The notes under the pieces were generated by a model, which made no database searches, was not told the DNA's origin, and was given only the letters and a program-made list of their open reading frames with translations. Below, piece by piece: positions 1 to 14,093 of a DNA stretch of 64,000 bases (positions within the stretch are counted from its first letter, which is position 1; each line of letters opens with the position of its first letter). The translations under genes and the position numbers were made by a program. The DNA is from Couchioplanes azureus (lineage in GTDB: Bacteria > Actinomycetota > Actinomycetes > Mycobacteriales > Micromonosporaceae), in assembly GCF_014648355.1 (NCBI RefSeq), contig NZ_BMQY01000001.1, positions 980,392 through 1,044,391 of the forward strand, given 5' to 3'.

Positions 1-503
1 AAGACGGCCAGCGCCGCACCGACCGGCACCGGGCGCCGCAGCACCTCGGCGAAGTAGCGGGCCGCCGCGACCGGCTCGGGGACGAGCGGGGTCGCCGGTG
101 GCCAGCCGGCCAGCGCCAGCGCGCGGGTCAGCACCTCGCGACGCGCCGTACCCCAGGCCGCGGGGTGGGTGACCACCGCCGGGGGCAGAAAACCCGCGGC
201 CGCGACGGCCTCCCGGGCGACGGCCTCGAGCAGGGCGGCCAAGAGCTCGGGCACCGGCACCTCGGCGTCGCCGAGCAGGACGGTCTCGGCGTCGACGTGC
301 CGTTTGGGGTGCGGTTCGAGCCGGGCCGGTTCCGCGTAGCCGAGCCGGACCGCGTCCTGACCGACATGCAGGCGCCCGTCGGCGTCCCGGAAGACGGCGG
401 ACGGCAGCAGCGGCCGGCCGTCGAAGAGCAGGGGCCGGACCCGCCCGTCCGGCCAGCGCAGCATGGCGACCGTGTGGGACGTGCCCAGGTCCACACCGAG
501 CAT
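1..503 (-). CDS. Hsp70-family (DnaK-like) protein, truncated by window edge
   Basis: The N-terminal 167 codons run off the left edge. The protein opens with MLGVDLGTSHTVAML, the phosphate-1 loop of the actin/Hsp70 ATPase fold. Further on comes VVTHPAAWGTARREVL and then VPEPVAAARYF, the usual order in Hsp70 nucleotide-binding domains. The ATG at 503 has a good ribosome site (GGTGGAGGG) about 7 nt upstream. Actinomycetes carry many such DnaK-like proteins, often fused to regulatory or membrane domains, so the specific role cannot be set from this fragment. It is probably an ATP-dependent chaperone-like or signalling protein rather than the housekeeping DnaK. Confidence 0.8.
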   Translation of the reverse strand, partial: MLGVDLGTSHTVAMLRWPDGRVRPLLFDGRPLLPSAVFRDADGRLHVGQDAVRLGYAEPARLEPHPKRHVDAETVLLGDAEVPVPELLAALLEAVAREAVAAAGFLPPAVVTHPAAWGTARREVLTRALALAGWPPATPLVPEPVAAARYFAEVLRRPVPVGAALAV

Positions 504-606
504 GCGCTGCCCCTCCACCGACGGACGACTCGGCCCGCCACGTTACAGGGCCGCCCGGCCCACCCGCCGTCACGCCAGTGCGGGCGGGTCAGCCGCGCCG
601 CCGGCG

Positions 607-696
607 GCGGACCAGCCGGGCCGGCCGCGGCAGACCAGCCAGGCCGGCCGCGGCAGACCAGCCAGGCCGGCCGCGGGTCAGCCGGGCCAGCCGCGG
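607..696. repeat. 23-bp GC-rich tandem repeat, about 4 copies
   Basis: Units of about 23 bp built around GGCCGGCCGCGG repeat at 609-630, 631-653, 654-676 and, degenerate, 677-696. The two middle copies are identical. The array fills the gap between rlmB and the Hsp70-like gene and touches the rlmB stop. The palindromic core could fold and weaken transcription, but there is no T-tract. Confidence 0.75.
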
Positions 697-697
697 G

Positions 698-1813
698 TCA
701 GCCGTAGGTGCGGCGGCGTGCCACCTCGGCCAGCGTCACCGCGGCCGCGACGCTCGCGTTGAGCGACTCCACCGTGGAGACCATCGGGATGCTCACGCGG
801 ATGTCGCACGTCTCGCCCACGAGCCGGGACAGCCCGCGTCCCTCCGAGCCGACCACCACGATCAGCGGACCGACCGCCGCCTCGAGCTGGTAGAGGTCCG
901 TCTCGCCGTCGGCGTCCAGGCCGATCACGGTGAACCCGGCCTGCTGCGCCGCCTTGATCGCCCGGGTCAGGTTGACCACCTGGGCGACCGGCACCCGGGC
1001 CGCCGCGCCCGCGCTGGTGCGCCAGGCGGTCGCCGTGATGCCCGCCGCGCGGCGCTCGGGCATGAAGACGCCGTGCGCGCCGAAGGCGGCCACGGACCGG
1101 ATGACCGCGCCCAGGTTGCGGGGGTCGGTCACCCCGTCGAGAGCCACCAGCAGCGGCGCGGTCTGCTCCATCGCCGCGGCCACGAGGTCGTCGAAGTTCT
1201 CGTACGCGAACGGCGGCACCTGCAGGCCGATGCCCTGGTGCAGCACGCCGCCGGTCATCCGGTCGAGCTCGTTGCGGCTGATCTCCAGGATCGGGATGCC
1301 GCGGTCACCGGCCGTCCGCACGATCTCGGTGACCCGGTCGTCGATGTCGATGCCCTGGGCCACGTACAGCGCGGTGGACGGGACGGAGGCGCGCAGGGCC
1401 TCGACCACCGGGTTGCGGCCGAGCAGCAGCTCGGGGCCTTCCTTGGTGGGGTTGGAGCGCCGGCCCGGTGCGACCCGCGGGCCGCGGCTCTGCATCCGGC
1501 CGCCGCGCTGGGGAGCCGGGCGCCCGGTGGCGCGACCGCCCCCGCGGCCCCAGGTGGTGTCCTTGGTGCCCGGGACGCCGACCTTGGGGGCCCGTCCCTC
1601 GGCCGCCGCGGCGCGCCGCTCCTTCTCCTGCTTGCGGGCCGTCTTCTCGGGCAGCTTCTCGGTGCCGGAGTAGCCCTTGTGCCACGGCCGCTCGTCGGCC
1701 GGCAGGGTCTTGCCGCGGCCCTTGAGACCGGCCCGGTTCTTGCCGCCGGAGCCGACCGAGGCGCCCTTCTTCGAGGTGACGCGCTTGCTCGCGTTACGGG
1801 AGTTTCCTGGCAT
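698..1813 (-). CDS. rlmB: 23S rRNA (guanosine-2'-O)-methyltransferase RlmB
   Basis: A SpoU/TrmH-family methyltransferase of 371 aa that uses S-adenosylmethionine to methylate the 2'-O of a guanosine in 23S rRNA (G2251, E. coli numbering). The first ~120 residues are a basic Lys/Arg/Gly-rich extension typical of actinobacterial members. Then comes the substrate-binding domain ([12 protein letters not shown]) and the knotted SPOUT domain with [26 protein letters not shown] and [17 protein letters not shown], the three conserved motifs. The ATG overlaps the stop of cysS (TGATG), so the two are translationally coupled. The pair matches the cysS-spoU order known in mycobacteria. Confidence 0.95.
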   Translation of the reverse strand: MPGNSRNASKRVTSKKGASVGSGGKNRAGLKGRGKTLPADERPWHKGYSGTEKLPEKTARKQEKERRAAAAEGRAPKVGVPGTKDTTWGRGGGRATGRPAPQRGGRMQSRGPRVAPGRRSNPTKEGPELLLGRNPVVEALRASVPSTALYVAQGIDIDDRVTEIVRTAGDRGIPILEISRNELDRMTGGVLHQGIGLQVPPFAYENFDDLVAAAMEQTAPLLVALDGVTDPRNLGAVIRSVAAFGAHGVFMPERRAAGITATAWRTSAGAAARVPVAQVVNLTRAIKAAQQAGFTVIGLDADGETDLYQLEAAVGPLIVVVGSEGRGLSRLVGETCDIRVSIPMVSTVESLNASVAAAVTLAEVARRRTYG

Positions 1814-3231
1814 CAGTGCTGCTCTCCTACCGTCCAGCGCGGCCCGGTCGGAGTGTCCTCCACCTGAATTCCCGCGTTCTTCAACTGGTCGCGGACCGAG
1901 TCGGCCGCCGCCCAGTCCTTACGTGTGCGGGCCTGCGCGCGCTGCTCCAGCGCGAGCGCGACCAGCGAGTCGACGACCGGCTTGAGGTCGCCGCCCGACT
2001 CCGTGCCGCCGCCCCAGGCCTCGTCGAGCGGATCCAGACCGAGCACGCCGAGCATGGCCCGCACCTCGGTCAGCGCCGCACGGACGCCGGTCTCGTCGCC
2101 CCCGGCCAGCGCGGTGTTGCCCTCGCGGATCGTGTCGTGCACGACCGCGAGCGCCGCCGAGGTGTTGAGGTCGTCGTTCATCGCCGCGGTGAACGCCGGC
2201 GGCACCTCCTTCGGCCGGCCCGGGCCGACCACCTCGACGGCCCGCTGCACGAAGCCCTCGATCCGGCGGTATGCCGTGGCCGCCTCGCGCAGCGCGTCGT
2301 CGGAGTAGTCGATGCGCGAGCGGTAGTGCGGCACGCCGAGGTAGTAGCGCAGCTCGACCGGCCGGATGCCCATGGCGCGCACGGCCTCGACGTCGATGAC
2401 GTTCCCCAGCGACTTGCTCATCTTGGCCTCGCCGAGGTTGAGCAGCGCGTGGTGCACCCAGTAGCGGGCGAACGGCAGACCGGCCGCGCGCGACTGGGCG
2501 ATCTCGTTCTCGTGGTGCGGGAAGGTCAGGTCCAGCCCGCCGCCGTGGATGTCGAACTCGTCGCCGAGGTAGCGGCGGGCCATCGCGGAGCACTCGATGT
2601 GCCAGCCCGGGCGGCCGCGGCCCCACGGCGACGGCCAGGAGGCGTCGGCCGGCTCGTCGGCCTTGACGCCTTTCCAGAGCGCGAAGTCCTCGGCGTGCCG
2701 CTTGCCGCGCTCCGGCGCCTCGCCGGCCGAGAGCATGTCCTCGGGCTTCTGCCCGGAGAGCGCGCCGTAGTCGGCGTAGGTCGGCACGTCGAAGTAGACG
2801 TCGCCGTTCTTCTCGGACGACTCGTAGGCGTGGCCGCGCTCGATGAGCGTGCCGATGAGCTCGTGCATCTCCGGAACGTGGCCGGTGGCGAGCGGCTCGT
2901 ACGTCGGCGGCAGCACGTTGAGCGCACGGTAGTCGGCGTCGAGGACGATCTTGTTCGCATACGCGATGGCCCAGAACGGCCGGCCCGTCTGCAGCGACTT
3001 GACCAGGATCTTGTCGTCGACGTCGGTGACGTTGCGGATGAAGGTGACGTCGTAGCCGGAGTGGGTCAGCCAGCGCCGCAGCACGTCGTAGTTGACGCTG
3101 CTGCGCAGGTGGCCGATGTGCGGCACGGACTGGACCGTGAGACCGCAGAGGTAGATGCCGGCCTGACCGGGCGTCTTCGGGACGAAGTCCCGGACGGATC
3201 GGGTCGCGGTGTCATGCAGCCTCAGCGTCAC
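1813..3231 (-). CDS. cysS: cysteine--tRNA ligase
   Basis: Class I aminoacyl-tRNA synthetase of 472 aa that charges tRNA-Cys. It has the HIGH motif as [10 protein letters not shown] near residue 35, the zinc-site region [13 protein letters not shown], the histidine-rich [18 protein letters not shown], and KMSKSLGN for the KMSKS loop. The C-terminal helical DALR-type region is present, and full length matches the family. MshC, the paralogue of mycothiol synthesis, was considered, but the length and the C-terminal anticodon domain fit CysS. The GTG start at 3231 lies 6 nt after TACCCT (3243-3238), so the transcript may be leaderless. The stop overlaps the rlmB start. Confidence 0.95.
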   Translation of the reverse strand: MTLRLHDTATRSVRDFVPKTPGQAGIYLCGLTVQSVPHIGHLRSSVNYDVLRRWLTHSGYDVTFIRNVTDVDDKILVKSLQTGRPFWAIAYANKIVLDADYRALNVLPPTYEPLATGHVPEMHELIGTLIERGHAYESSEKNGDVYFDVPTYADYGALSGQKPEDMLSAGEAPERGKRHAEDFALWKGVKADEPADASWPSPWGRGRPGWHIECSAMARRYLGDEFDIHGGGLDLTFPHHENEIAQSRAAGLPFARYWVHHALLNLGEAKMSKSLGNVIDVEAVRAMGIRPVELRYYLGVPHYRSRIDYSDDALREAATAYRRIEGFVQRAVEVVGPGRPKEVPPAFTAAMNDDLNTSAALAVVHDTIREGNTALAGGDETGVRAALTEVRAMLGVLGLDPLDEAWGGGTESGGDLKPVVDSLVALALEQRAQARTRKDWAAADSVRDQLKNAGIQVEDTPTGPRWTVGEQH

Positions 3232-3237
3232 CGTACC

Positions 3238-3243
3238 AGGGTA
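3238..3243 (-). promoter_or_regulatory. cysS: candidate -10 (TACCCT) for a leaderless cysS transcript
   Basis: TACCCT on the minus strand ends 6 nt before the cysS GTG, which would put the transcription start at or next to the start codon. No -35 is obvious. Confidence 0.4.
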
Positions 3244-3260
3244 CCGACCCGGAGAAGTCG

Positions 3261-3298
3261 ATAACCGCCCCGTCCGAGTGCCCGGACGGGGCGGTTAT
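3261..3298 (-). terminator. perfect 16-bp stem-loop downstream of the subtilase gene
   Basis: Arms 3261-3276 and 3283-3298 are exact inverted repeats with a 6-nt loop. The hairpin follows the S8 peptidase stop and precedes cysS. There is no T-run, as usual for high-GC actinomycete terminators. Its right arm overlaps a DnaA-box-like 9-mer. Confidence 0.75.
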
Positions 3299-3315
3299 CC
3301 ACAGGGTTGTCCACA
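3295..3315 (+). other. two adjacent DnaA-box-like 9-mers
   Basis: TTATCCACA (3295-3303) and TTGTCCACA (3307-3315) lie in the same orientation, 3 bp apart. The first is the E. coli consensus and the second is the Streptomyces-preferred form. They lie just downstream of the subtilase stop. Whether DnaA binds here is inference. Confidence 0.5.
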
Positions 3316-3324
3316 GGTGCGGGC

Positions 3325-5025
<1,701 letters not shown>

Positions 5026-5040
5026 TCTGCCCCCGTTCGG

Positions 5041-6450
<1,410 letters not shown>

Positions 6451-6494
6451 CCTGCCCCCGCCGCGGACGGTACGCAGTTGATCCGTACCACTGT

Positions 6495-9443
6495 TCAGTC
6501 GCCGAGCCGGGCCAGCCGACCCGCCACCTCGTCCCGCGCGGCCAGACCCATCCGTTCGAAGAGCGCCAGCGCCTGCCGCCAGTAACGGCGCGCGGCGTCC
6601 GGGTCGGCCTCCGTCACGCACGCCCCCAGGCCGTCCAGCGCCCGGGCCTCCTCCATCGCATAACCGACCCGCCGGGCGATCGCCAGGGCGTCGCGGTGCA
6701 GTTGTCGGGCACCCGAGACGTCACCCATGGCGAGCAGGACGGCACCGAGGTCGTTCGAGATGGCCGCGACCGCGGGGGCATGACCCACCTCGCGCGCCAT
6801 GGCGAGGGCCGCCAGGAAGGACTCCACCGACCGCTCCGACCGTCCCCGGCGCCGTTCGAGCAGGCCCAGGATCCGCAGCACCTGAGTCTCCTCGGAGCGC
6901 ATGCCGTACTGCCGGAACAACCGCAGCGCGATGGTCAAAGCCCGATCGGCCGCGTCGACCTGGCCCAGGCCGGTCCGCGCATGGCCGATGTCGCGCAGGC
7001 AGATCCCGACGAGCCGGTCGAACCCCAGTTCCACCGACAGTTGCAGAGCCCACCGGGCATGCCGGAGCGCCTCTTCGTGACGGCCGCACTCGTTGAGCAT
7101 GCCGGCGAGGTCGGAGTTACGTGCGGCGATGTTGCGCCCGTAGCCCAGCCTCCGCCAGGTCACCAGGGTCAGCCGAGTCTGCCTGATGGCCTCGTCGGGC
7201 CGGCCGAGTCGGATGAGGGGGCCGGCGATGTTCGCGCGTACCCGTGCCTCGCCCCGCACGTCGCGGATTCGTTTCTGGTACTCGAGCATGGTCGACAGCC
7301 GCCGCAGCGCCTCGCGGTACCGGCCGGTGCGGTAGAGGGCGGACGCCAGATAGTTGCTCAGCAGTGCGACCCCGCGCTCGTCGCCGGCCTGCTCGGCGAC
7401 GGTCATTCCTTCGGTGTGCACCGCGATCAGGTCGTCGTAGTAGTTGCGGTGATAGAGGAACGGCCAGCTGACGCGGGCGAGCAGCCAGGCGCGCTCCGGT
7501 TCGCCGATCGCGGCGGCGGTCCGGACCAGCGCTCGCAGCAGGGGTCTCTGCTCCTCCAGCCAGTCCGCGTCGGCGACTGCCCGTTCGACGAGGTCCGGGC
7601 GGAGCACGGGACCGGTGGGATAGTCGTGGGTGGCGCTCTCGGTCTCGCCCGGGCCGTTCAACCGGGCGGCCGCGTACAGGTGGAGATCGATCAACCCCGA
7701 CGCCGCTTCGTGGCGCTCCTTTTCGGACAGGGCGTCAGCGAGGGTGGCGGCGTACCGGCGGACGAGGTCGTGCAGCCGATAGCGGTCCGGTGCGGGCTCC
7801 TCCACCAGGTGCACATCAACCAGCTCGTCGAGCAGGTCCTGGGCGTCGCGCAGGGACAGACCGCCCAGCGCCGCGGCCGACACGGCCCCGAACTGCCCGG
7901 CCGGGTGCAGGCCGAGCAGCCGGAAGAGCCGCTGGGTCGGCTCGCTCAACTGGCCGTACGAGAGAGCGAACGCGCTCGCCACCGTCCGGTTCTCGGCCGC
8001 CAGCTCCGGAAGCACCGCCTCGTCCAGACGCCGCACCAGGTCGGCCACCGCCCACCGGGGCCGATGGGCCAGGCGGGCGCCGGCCAGGCGGATGGCCAGT
8101 GGCAGGTAGCCACACAACCGCGTCAGCTGCCGAGCGGCTTCCGGCTCGCGCGCCACCCGGTCGCCGACGATGCTCCGGAGCAGCCTGAGTGCCTCCTGCT
8201 CGTCCAGCACCGGGAGGGACTCCGGATGCCCGCCGTCGAGGCCGGCCAGTCGGCGCCGGCTGGTGATCAGGCAGAGACCGGTCGCCGTGGCCGGCAGCAG
8301 CGGTGCGACCTGGGCGCTCGACGCCGCGTTGTCCAGTACCACCAGGATCCGGCGCTGCACCAGCTCCGACTGCCACTGCGCGGCCCGGTCCTCGGGATCC
8401 GGCGGGATGCGGCTCGGCTCCACGCCGAGCTGCCGCAGCAGAGCCAGCAGTGCGGCACCCGGCGTGAGCGGATCCCGTTCACTGTGACCCTGCAGGTCCA
8501 GGAAGAGCTGACCATCCGGATAGTCGCTCCGCAGCAGCGTCGCCAGCCGGATGGCGAGCGTCGTCTTGCCGCTTCCGGCCATGCCGTCGATGACCAGCAC
8601 GTTGGTCCTGGCGGCGGCATGCAGGAGCCGGGTCACCATCTCCGTCCGGCCGGTGAAGTCCTCGACGCCGCGGGGCAGGCGATACACGGGTACGGCCGGC
8701 AGCCGCGCGGCCGGTTCCGGCGTCACCTCTCCGCGCAGGATCCGCCGGTGCATGTCCTGCAGCGCTGGACCGGGCTCGACGCCGAGTTCCCTGCGCAGGA
8801 GCGTGCCCGCCCGGCGGTATTCCGCGAGCGCGTCGGCCTGCCTGTCCAGCCGGTGCAAGGTGAGCATCAGCTGGGCCCGCAACCGTTCGCGCAGCGGATG
8901 GCGCTCGACCAACCCGGTCAGCTCGCCGACGATCTCCCGCGCGTTTCCGCCGGCCAGCTCGAGCTCGATCCAGTCCTCGACGGCGGTGCCGTGCTCCTCG
9001 TCGAGGACCGCGGCGAAACCGCGTAGCACCGGCGCCCCGAGGCCGGCCAGCGCGGGGCCCCGCCACAGCGCGAGGGCCTCCCGCAGGAGCGCCGCGGCCT
9101 GCTCCCGAGGCGTGCCGTCGGAGCGGGCCCGGCTCGTCAGCCGGGTGAACGTGTGCAGGTCGAGGTCGTCGGCACCCACCACGATGCCGTACCCGGCGGG
9201 ATCCGTCCGGATCGCCCCGGGCGGCAGCAGCCGGCGCAGCCGGGACACGCACGTGTGCACCTGGGCCCGGGCCGTGGCCGGTGGGTCGTCCTCCCACACC
9301 GCGTCGATCAGGTCGTCCAGGCTGACGATGCGGCCCTCGTGCAGCAGCAACATCGCCAGCATCGTCCGGTCCCGGCCCGCGGTGACGGCGACCTCGACGC
9401 CGCCGTCCACGACGGTGAGCGGCCCCAGAATGCCGAATTGCAC
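6495..9443 (-). CDS. BTAD/NB-ARC/TPR transcriptional regulator (SARP/AfsR type)
   Basis: A 982-aa regulator with the AfsR architecture. Residues 1-95 form an OmpR-type winged helix (MQFGILGPL..., [11 protein letters not shown]). Residues ~100-245 are the bacterial transcriptional activation domain ending in [17 protein letters not shown]. An NB-ARC ATPase follows, with the P-loop GMAGSGKTT near residue 287, a Walker B-like ILVVLDNA and [14 protein letters not shown] repeats fill the last ~400 residues ([25 protein letters not shown]). The GTG start has the strong site GGGGGAGGGG. Family members usually activate secondary metabolism. No biosynthetic cluster abuts it here, and its neighbours are fumC (downstream) and a lipoprotein gene (divergent). 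Confidence 0.9.
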   Translation of the reverse strand: MQFGILGPLTVVDGGVEVAVTAGRDRTMLAMLLLHEGRIVSLDDLIDAVWEDDPPATARAQVHTCVSRLRRLLPPGAIRTDPAGYGIVVGADDLDLHTFTRLTSRARSDGTPREQAAALLREALALWRGPALAGLGAPVLRGFAAVLDEEHGTAVEDWIELELAGGNAREIVGELTGLVERHPLRERLRAQLMLTLHRLDRQADALAEYRRAGTLLRRELGVEPGPALQDMHRRILRGEVTPEPAARLPAVPVYRLPRGVEDFTGRTEMVTRLLHAAARTNVLVIDGMAGSGKTTLAIRLATLLRSDYPDGQLFLDLQGHSERDPLTPGAALLALLRQLGVEPSRIPPDPEDRAAQWQSELVQRRILVVLDNAASSAQVAPLLPATATGLCLITSRRRLAGLDGGHPESLPVLDEQEALRLLRSIVGDRVAREPEAARQLTRLCGYLPLAIRLAGARLAHRPRWAVADLVRRLDEAVLPELAAENRTVASAFALSYGQLSEPTQRLFRLLGLHPAGQFGAVSAAALGGLSLRDAQDLLDELVDVHLVEEPAPDRYRLHDLVRRYAATLADALSEKERHEAASGLIDLHLYAAARLNGPGETESATHDYPTGPVLRPDLVERAVADADWLEEQRPLLRALVRTAAAIGEPERAWLLARVSWPFLYHRNYYDDLIAVHTEGMTVAEQAGDERGVALLSNYLASALYRTGRYREALRRLSTMLEYQKRIRDVRGEARVRANIAGPLIRLGRPDEAIRQTRLTLVTWRRLGYGRNIAARNSDLAGMLNECGRHEEALRHARWALQLSVELGFDRLVGICLRDIGHARTGLGQVDAADRALTIALRLFRQYGMRSEETQVLRILGLLERRRGRSERSVESFLAALAMAREVGHAPAVAAISNDLGAVLLAMGDVSGARQLHRDALAIARRVGYAMEEARALDGLGACVTEADPDAARRYWRQALALFERMGLAARDEVAGRLARLGD

Positions 9444-9540
9444 CGAAGGCCCCTCCCCCGAAAGCGATCGACCCCCGAAGATACCCGCGATAGCGGACCG
9501 ACAGCCGGATGAGAGAGCGGCACCGCATGCTTCTGCTCAG

Positions 9541-9727
9541 GCTGTTCCGCTCCGTGACAAGGTCACCCCCCTTTCGGAGTGGGGCGGCCGTAACGGGGAT
9601 GCACAGCTCGTCCGCCTCAGGCGGGCGAGCTGTTCACGTCTTCGGGGGACTACGCCGGTTGGACGACTCCCCGTGCCGGAAGTATCGTCCCGAGGGTTTG
9701 CAACCCCTGACGAACGGGATCTTTGTC
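9541..9727 (+). ncRNA. candidate structured 5' leader of the lipoprotein gene
   Basis: The 284-bp divergent gap between the BTAD gene and the lipoprotein gene holds several hairpins just before the latter. One is a 13-bp stem with a 3-nt loop (9604-9616 / 9620-9632, one G-T pair). Another pairs CGGGG 9643-9647 with CCCCG 9669-9673. A third is a two-step stem at 9688-9719 (TCCCG/CGGGA around GGGTT/AACCC). I do not recognise a known riboswitch class. The 13-bp stem alone could also be an orphan terminator. Confidence 0.35.
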
Positions 9728-10246
9728 ATGCGACGCACCCTTCTCGCCGCCGCCCTCGGCGGCCTCCTCCTCACCGGAGCGGGCTGCGGCAGCGACGACA
9801 CGACGGAGTCCGCGGCGCCCGCCCCGGTCGCTCCGGCGGCCTCCTCCACCGCGGCGACCACTACGCCGCCGCCGGACTACTCGGCGGACACGAAGAGGAT
9901 CTGCGACCGCGTCGACAAGATCTTCGACGCGGCCCTGAAGGGCTTCGGCACCGAGCTGGGCAAGATGATCGCGTACAAGGAGGCCGACCAGGCCGACAAC
10001 GCGAAGGCGGCGCAGCAGGCGGCGGGCAAGGAGCTCAAGGAGGCCGCCGCGAAGGTACGCAAGGAGACCGCCGCGGCTCAGGACCCGAAGCTCGAGGAAG
10101 CGGGCGCCTCCACGGCCACCCGCCTCGCCAAGAGCGCCACGGACACCAAGCTCTTCGACGGCATCAAGGCCGAGAAGGACCTCGACAAGGTCCTCCAGAG
10201 CGCCATGACGAACTGGCTGAGCCCGGTGGCCGGCCGCTGCGCCTGA
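9728..10246 (+). CDS. putative lipoprotein, function unknown
   Basis: A 172-aa exported protein. MRRTLLAAALGGLLLTGAGC is a signal peptide with a lipobox-like TGAGC, with a rather weak residue at -3. A Ser/Pro/Ala/Thr-rich linker follows, then a charged, mostly helical domain (Lys/Glu/Ala-rich, residues ~60-160). The upstream in-frame codons carry no signal sequence, so ATG 9728 is chosen although its ribosome site is poor. I recognise no family. The position next to the BTAD regulator may be fortuitous. Confidence 0.7.
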   Translation: MRRTLLAAALGGLLLTGAGCGSDDTTESAAPAPVAPAASSTAATTTPPPDYSADTKRICDRVDKIFDAALKGFGTELGKMIAYKEADQADNAKAAQQAAGKELKEAAAKVRKETAAAQDPKLEEAGASTATRLAKSATDTKLFDGIKAEKDLDKVLQSAMTNWLSPVAGRCA

Positions 10247-10372
10247 GGCCCGGGCCGGCCTCTGGCGGCTGAGGCCCGGGCCGGCCTCTGGCGGCTGAGG
10301 CCCGGGCCGGCCTCTGGCGGCTGAGGCCCGGGCCGGCCACTGGCGGCTGAGGCCCGGGGCCGGCCGTCCCCG
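10244..10372. repeat. 26-bp tandem repeat, 4 full copies plus partial
   Basis: Units start at 10244, 10270, 10296 and 10322, and a partial one at 10348. The first three are identical and the fourth has one or two changes. Each unit begins with TGA and contains the palindrome GGCCCGGGCC. The first TGA is the stop codon of the lipoprotein gene. The array fills the gap between two convergent genes, where stacked GC hairpins could end transcription from both sides. Confidence 0.9.
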
Positions 10373-10379
10373 GGTGTGG

Positions 10380-12056
<1,677 letters not shown>

Positions 12057-12064
12057 GACGGGCT

Positions 12065-12070
12065 AGCCTA
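12065..12070 (-). promoter_or_regulatory. candidate -10 (TAGGCT) of the class I fumarase gene
   Basis: TAGGCT ends 8 nt upstream of the ATG with no Shine-Dalgarno between. It lies within the palindrome GGCTAGCCTAGGCC. Confidence 0.35.
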
Positions 12071-12126
12071 GGCCAGCGCATGCCCCCTGTGCGAACCCGC
12101 GGGGTCCTGCCCACATTCCGGTTCGA

Positions 12127-13446
12127 TCACCGTGCGGTCGCCGACCCGTACGCAAGGTAGGCCATGTCGCGTCCGGAGACCAGGATCAGGCCCTCCGGGC
12201 CGGCCGCGAAGACCGTCGCGTCGGTGCGGGCCTCGGTCAGCACCTTGCCGGTGCCCGGGCCGAGCGCGACGACCCGGGCCGGTTTTTCCTCCGTCACGAT
12301 CGTCGCGTACGGGGTGAGCGCCGCCGCGGCCCCCGCGCCGACGCCCCGGCTCCACACCACCGACCCGCGGCTGAAGGAGCGGGCGCTGAGCGTCTTGGCG
12401 TCCGCACTGCGGATCAGCGCGTACGCGTTGTCCACGGCGAGCACGCTCTGCCCCTTCTGGCCTCGCCAGAGGTCCCGGCCGTCGTGCGCGGCGATCAGCT
12501 GCTGGCGCCCGGTGGGGTCGACGCCGAGCACCACGTCCGAGCCGCCCGCCGGGTCGCGCTCCTGCTTGCAGTCGGCGCCGTTGTCGGCCGTCCGCAGGTT
12601 GAGCCCGTCACGCTGCCACACCGGCCGGCCCGAGGGCGGGTCGTGGGCGATCACCTCGTAGTAGCAGGTGCCGTCCCGTGCCTCGCCGTTGACCGTCAGC
12701 ACCCGGCTGCCGACGACCGCGACGCGCTGGTGGCGGCCGGGCGTACGGGTCTGCGCGACCCGGCCCTGCGCGGTGTCGACGATCTGCACCTTGCCGTCGC
12801 CGGGGAGCCCGATGAGGTGCGGCAGCGGCAGGGGCCCGCCGGCCCGGGCGTCGACCCGCTCGGCGGCCAGCGGCCGGGTGTCCGGCAGGTCGGGGTTCGA
12901 GGCGTTGAGGACGAACCCGATGCCGGGGGTGGCGACCGTCCACATCGGCTTGCTGCCGTGCGGCTCCCAGGCGCTGAGCTCGCACTCGCCCGACTCGGGA
13001 CAGCGCAGGTCGAGGATCGCGTCGGCGTACGTCCAGACGGCCGTGGCCGCGGCGTCCTTGCGCCGCACCGCGCCGGTGGCCGGGTCGAGGACCTCGTAGC
13101 CCTTGGTCAACAGGCGGCCGACCACGACGACGGCGTCGGATCCCGTGCCGGCCACGCCGGCCCAGTCGGCGTCGGACTTCCACAGCCGCACGCCGGCGGT
13201 GAGCCCGTACGCCTCGACCGACGTGCGGTATTCCACGACGGCCGTGCCGCCGGTGATCGTGACGCTCTGCGGCGAGCCGCCGATCGCCGTCTGCCAGCTC
13301 GCGACCCCCTCGGCGATCGGGTCGCTGCGGGTGATCCACGACCAGAGCCGGGGGAAGGGGTTCCACACGCCGGTGGTGGCCAGGACGATGACGACCACGA
13401 GGCCCACGAGCGCGATGCTCTTGGGGTTCGGACCGCCGGAAGCCAC
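12127..13446 (-). CDS. membrane-anchored PQQ-like beta-propeller protein
   Basis: A 439-aa protein with one N-terminal membrane segment (SIALVGLVVVIVLATTGVW) and an extracytoplasmic part with repeated propeller blades (VAVVGSRVLTVNGE, GRPVWQRDGLNLR, DGRDLWRGQKGQSVLAVD). Blades of this PQQ/outer-membrane-assembly-like type usually bind partners rather than catalyse. Cys residues in the middle blades suggest disulfides outside the cell. The GTG start lies 6 nt after TACCGT, so leaderless expression is likely. A shorter paralogue lies at 18013-19167. Function unknown. Confidence 0.8.
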   Translation of the reverse strand: MASGGPNPKSIALVGLVVVIVLATTGVWNPFPRLWSWITRSDPIAEGVASWQTAIGGSPQSVTITGGTAVVEYRTSVEAYGLTAGVRLWKSDADWAGVAGTGSDAVVVVGRLLTKGYEVLDPATGAVRRKDAAATAVWTYADAILDLRCPESGECELSAWEPHGSKPMWTVATPGIGFVLNASNPDLPDTRPLAAERVDARAGGPLPLPHLIGLPGDGKVQIVDTAQGRVAQTRTPGRHQRVAVVGSRVLTVNGEARDGTCYYEVIAHDPPSGRPVWQRDGLNLRTADNGADCKQERDPAGGSDVVLGVDPTGRQQLIAAHDGRDLWRGQKGQSVLAVDNAYALIRSADAKTLSARSFSRGSVVWSRGVGAGAAAALTPYATIVTEEKPARVVALGPGTGKVLTEARTDATVFAAGPEGLILVSGRDMAYLAYGSATAR

Positions 13447-13452
13447 GCCGAC

Positions 13453-13458
13453 ACGGTA
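13453..13458 (-). promoter_or_regulatory. candidate -10 (TACCGT) for a leaderless transcript
   Basis: TACCGT ends 6 nt before the GTG of the propeller gene. No ribosome site is visible. Confidence 0.35.
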
Positions 13459-13508
13459 ACGAGATCAACAGGACGCGCCGGTCAGCCCGATAAGACCGTG
13501 TCGATGCC

Positions 13509-13994
13509 TTATATCCCGCTGGCGGCCCGCACCAGCGGCGTCGTCCGGTACGGCACCTGCTCGGCCAGCGCGATGATGGTCGAGGCGCGCATGATCCCCT
13601 CGTACGCCAGCACGTTGTCGATCACGCGCTGCAGGTCGGCGTTCGATCGGGCCACGATCCGGCACAGCAGGTCTCCGCTGCCGGTGATGGTGTGCGCCTC
13701 CAGCACTTCCGGGATCTCCACGAGGTGCTCGGTGACGGCGGTGTGGCCGTAGCGCTGGGAGATCTCCAGGGTCACGAAGCTCATCACGCCGTAGCCGATC
13801 GCCGCCGGCGAGACGTCCGGCCCGAAGCCGCGGATGGCCCCGCGGGCGATCAGCTTGTCCAGCCGGGCCTGGACCGTGCCCCGCGCCACGGCCAGGCGGC
13901 GGGACAGCTCGAGGACGCCGATCCGCGGCTCGGCGGCCAGCAACGCGAGCATCCGGCCGTCGAGGGCGTCGAGGTGGACATCTTGCACAGTCAT
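13509..13994 (-). CDS. Lrp/AsnC-family transcriptional regulator
   Basis: A 161-aa DNA-binding protein. Residues 1-60 form the AsnC winged helix-turn-helix (LDGRMLALLAAEPRIGVLEL, ARGTVQARLDKL). Residues ~70-150 form the RAM/ligand-sensing domain (HTITGSGDLLCRIVA). Members usually respond to amino acids and act as dimers to octamers. The ATG at 13994 is preceded by GAAGG. A much longer open frame upstream is fortuitous in this GC-rich DNA. The gene is divergent from the RDD/RDD/aminotransferase operon (start 14094), which is its most likely target. Confidence 0.9.
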   Translation of the reverse strand: MTVQDVHLDALDGRMLALLAAEPRIGVLELSRRLAVARGTVQARLDKLIARGAIRGFGPDVSPAAIGYGVMSFVTLEISQRYGHTAVTEHLVEIPEVLEAHTITGSGDLLCRIVARSNADLQRVIDNVLAYEGIMRASTIIALAEQVPYRTTPLVRAASGI

Positions 13995-14093
13995 GATGCC
14001 TTCAGACCCTACCGAATGCGCAGCCTGGCCACCGGAGAACCCCAGCCGCCGAGCGGGAGCGGGTGACGCGCCAAAACCTGTAACACTGTCCTC

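Noticed and set aside
1813-3231. MshC (mycothiol ligase) instead of CysS
   Set aside because: Length, C-terminal anticodon region and coupling to rlmB fit CysS.
6451-6621. 57-residue N-terminal extension of FumC
   Set aside because: It overlaps the regulator gene, is Arg/Gly/Ala-rich without family similarity, and ATG 6450 has a clear ribosome site.
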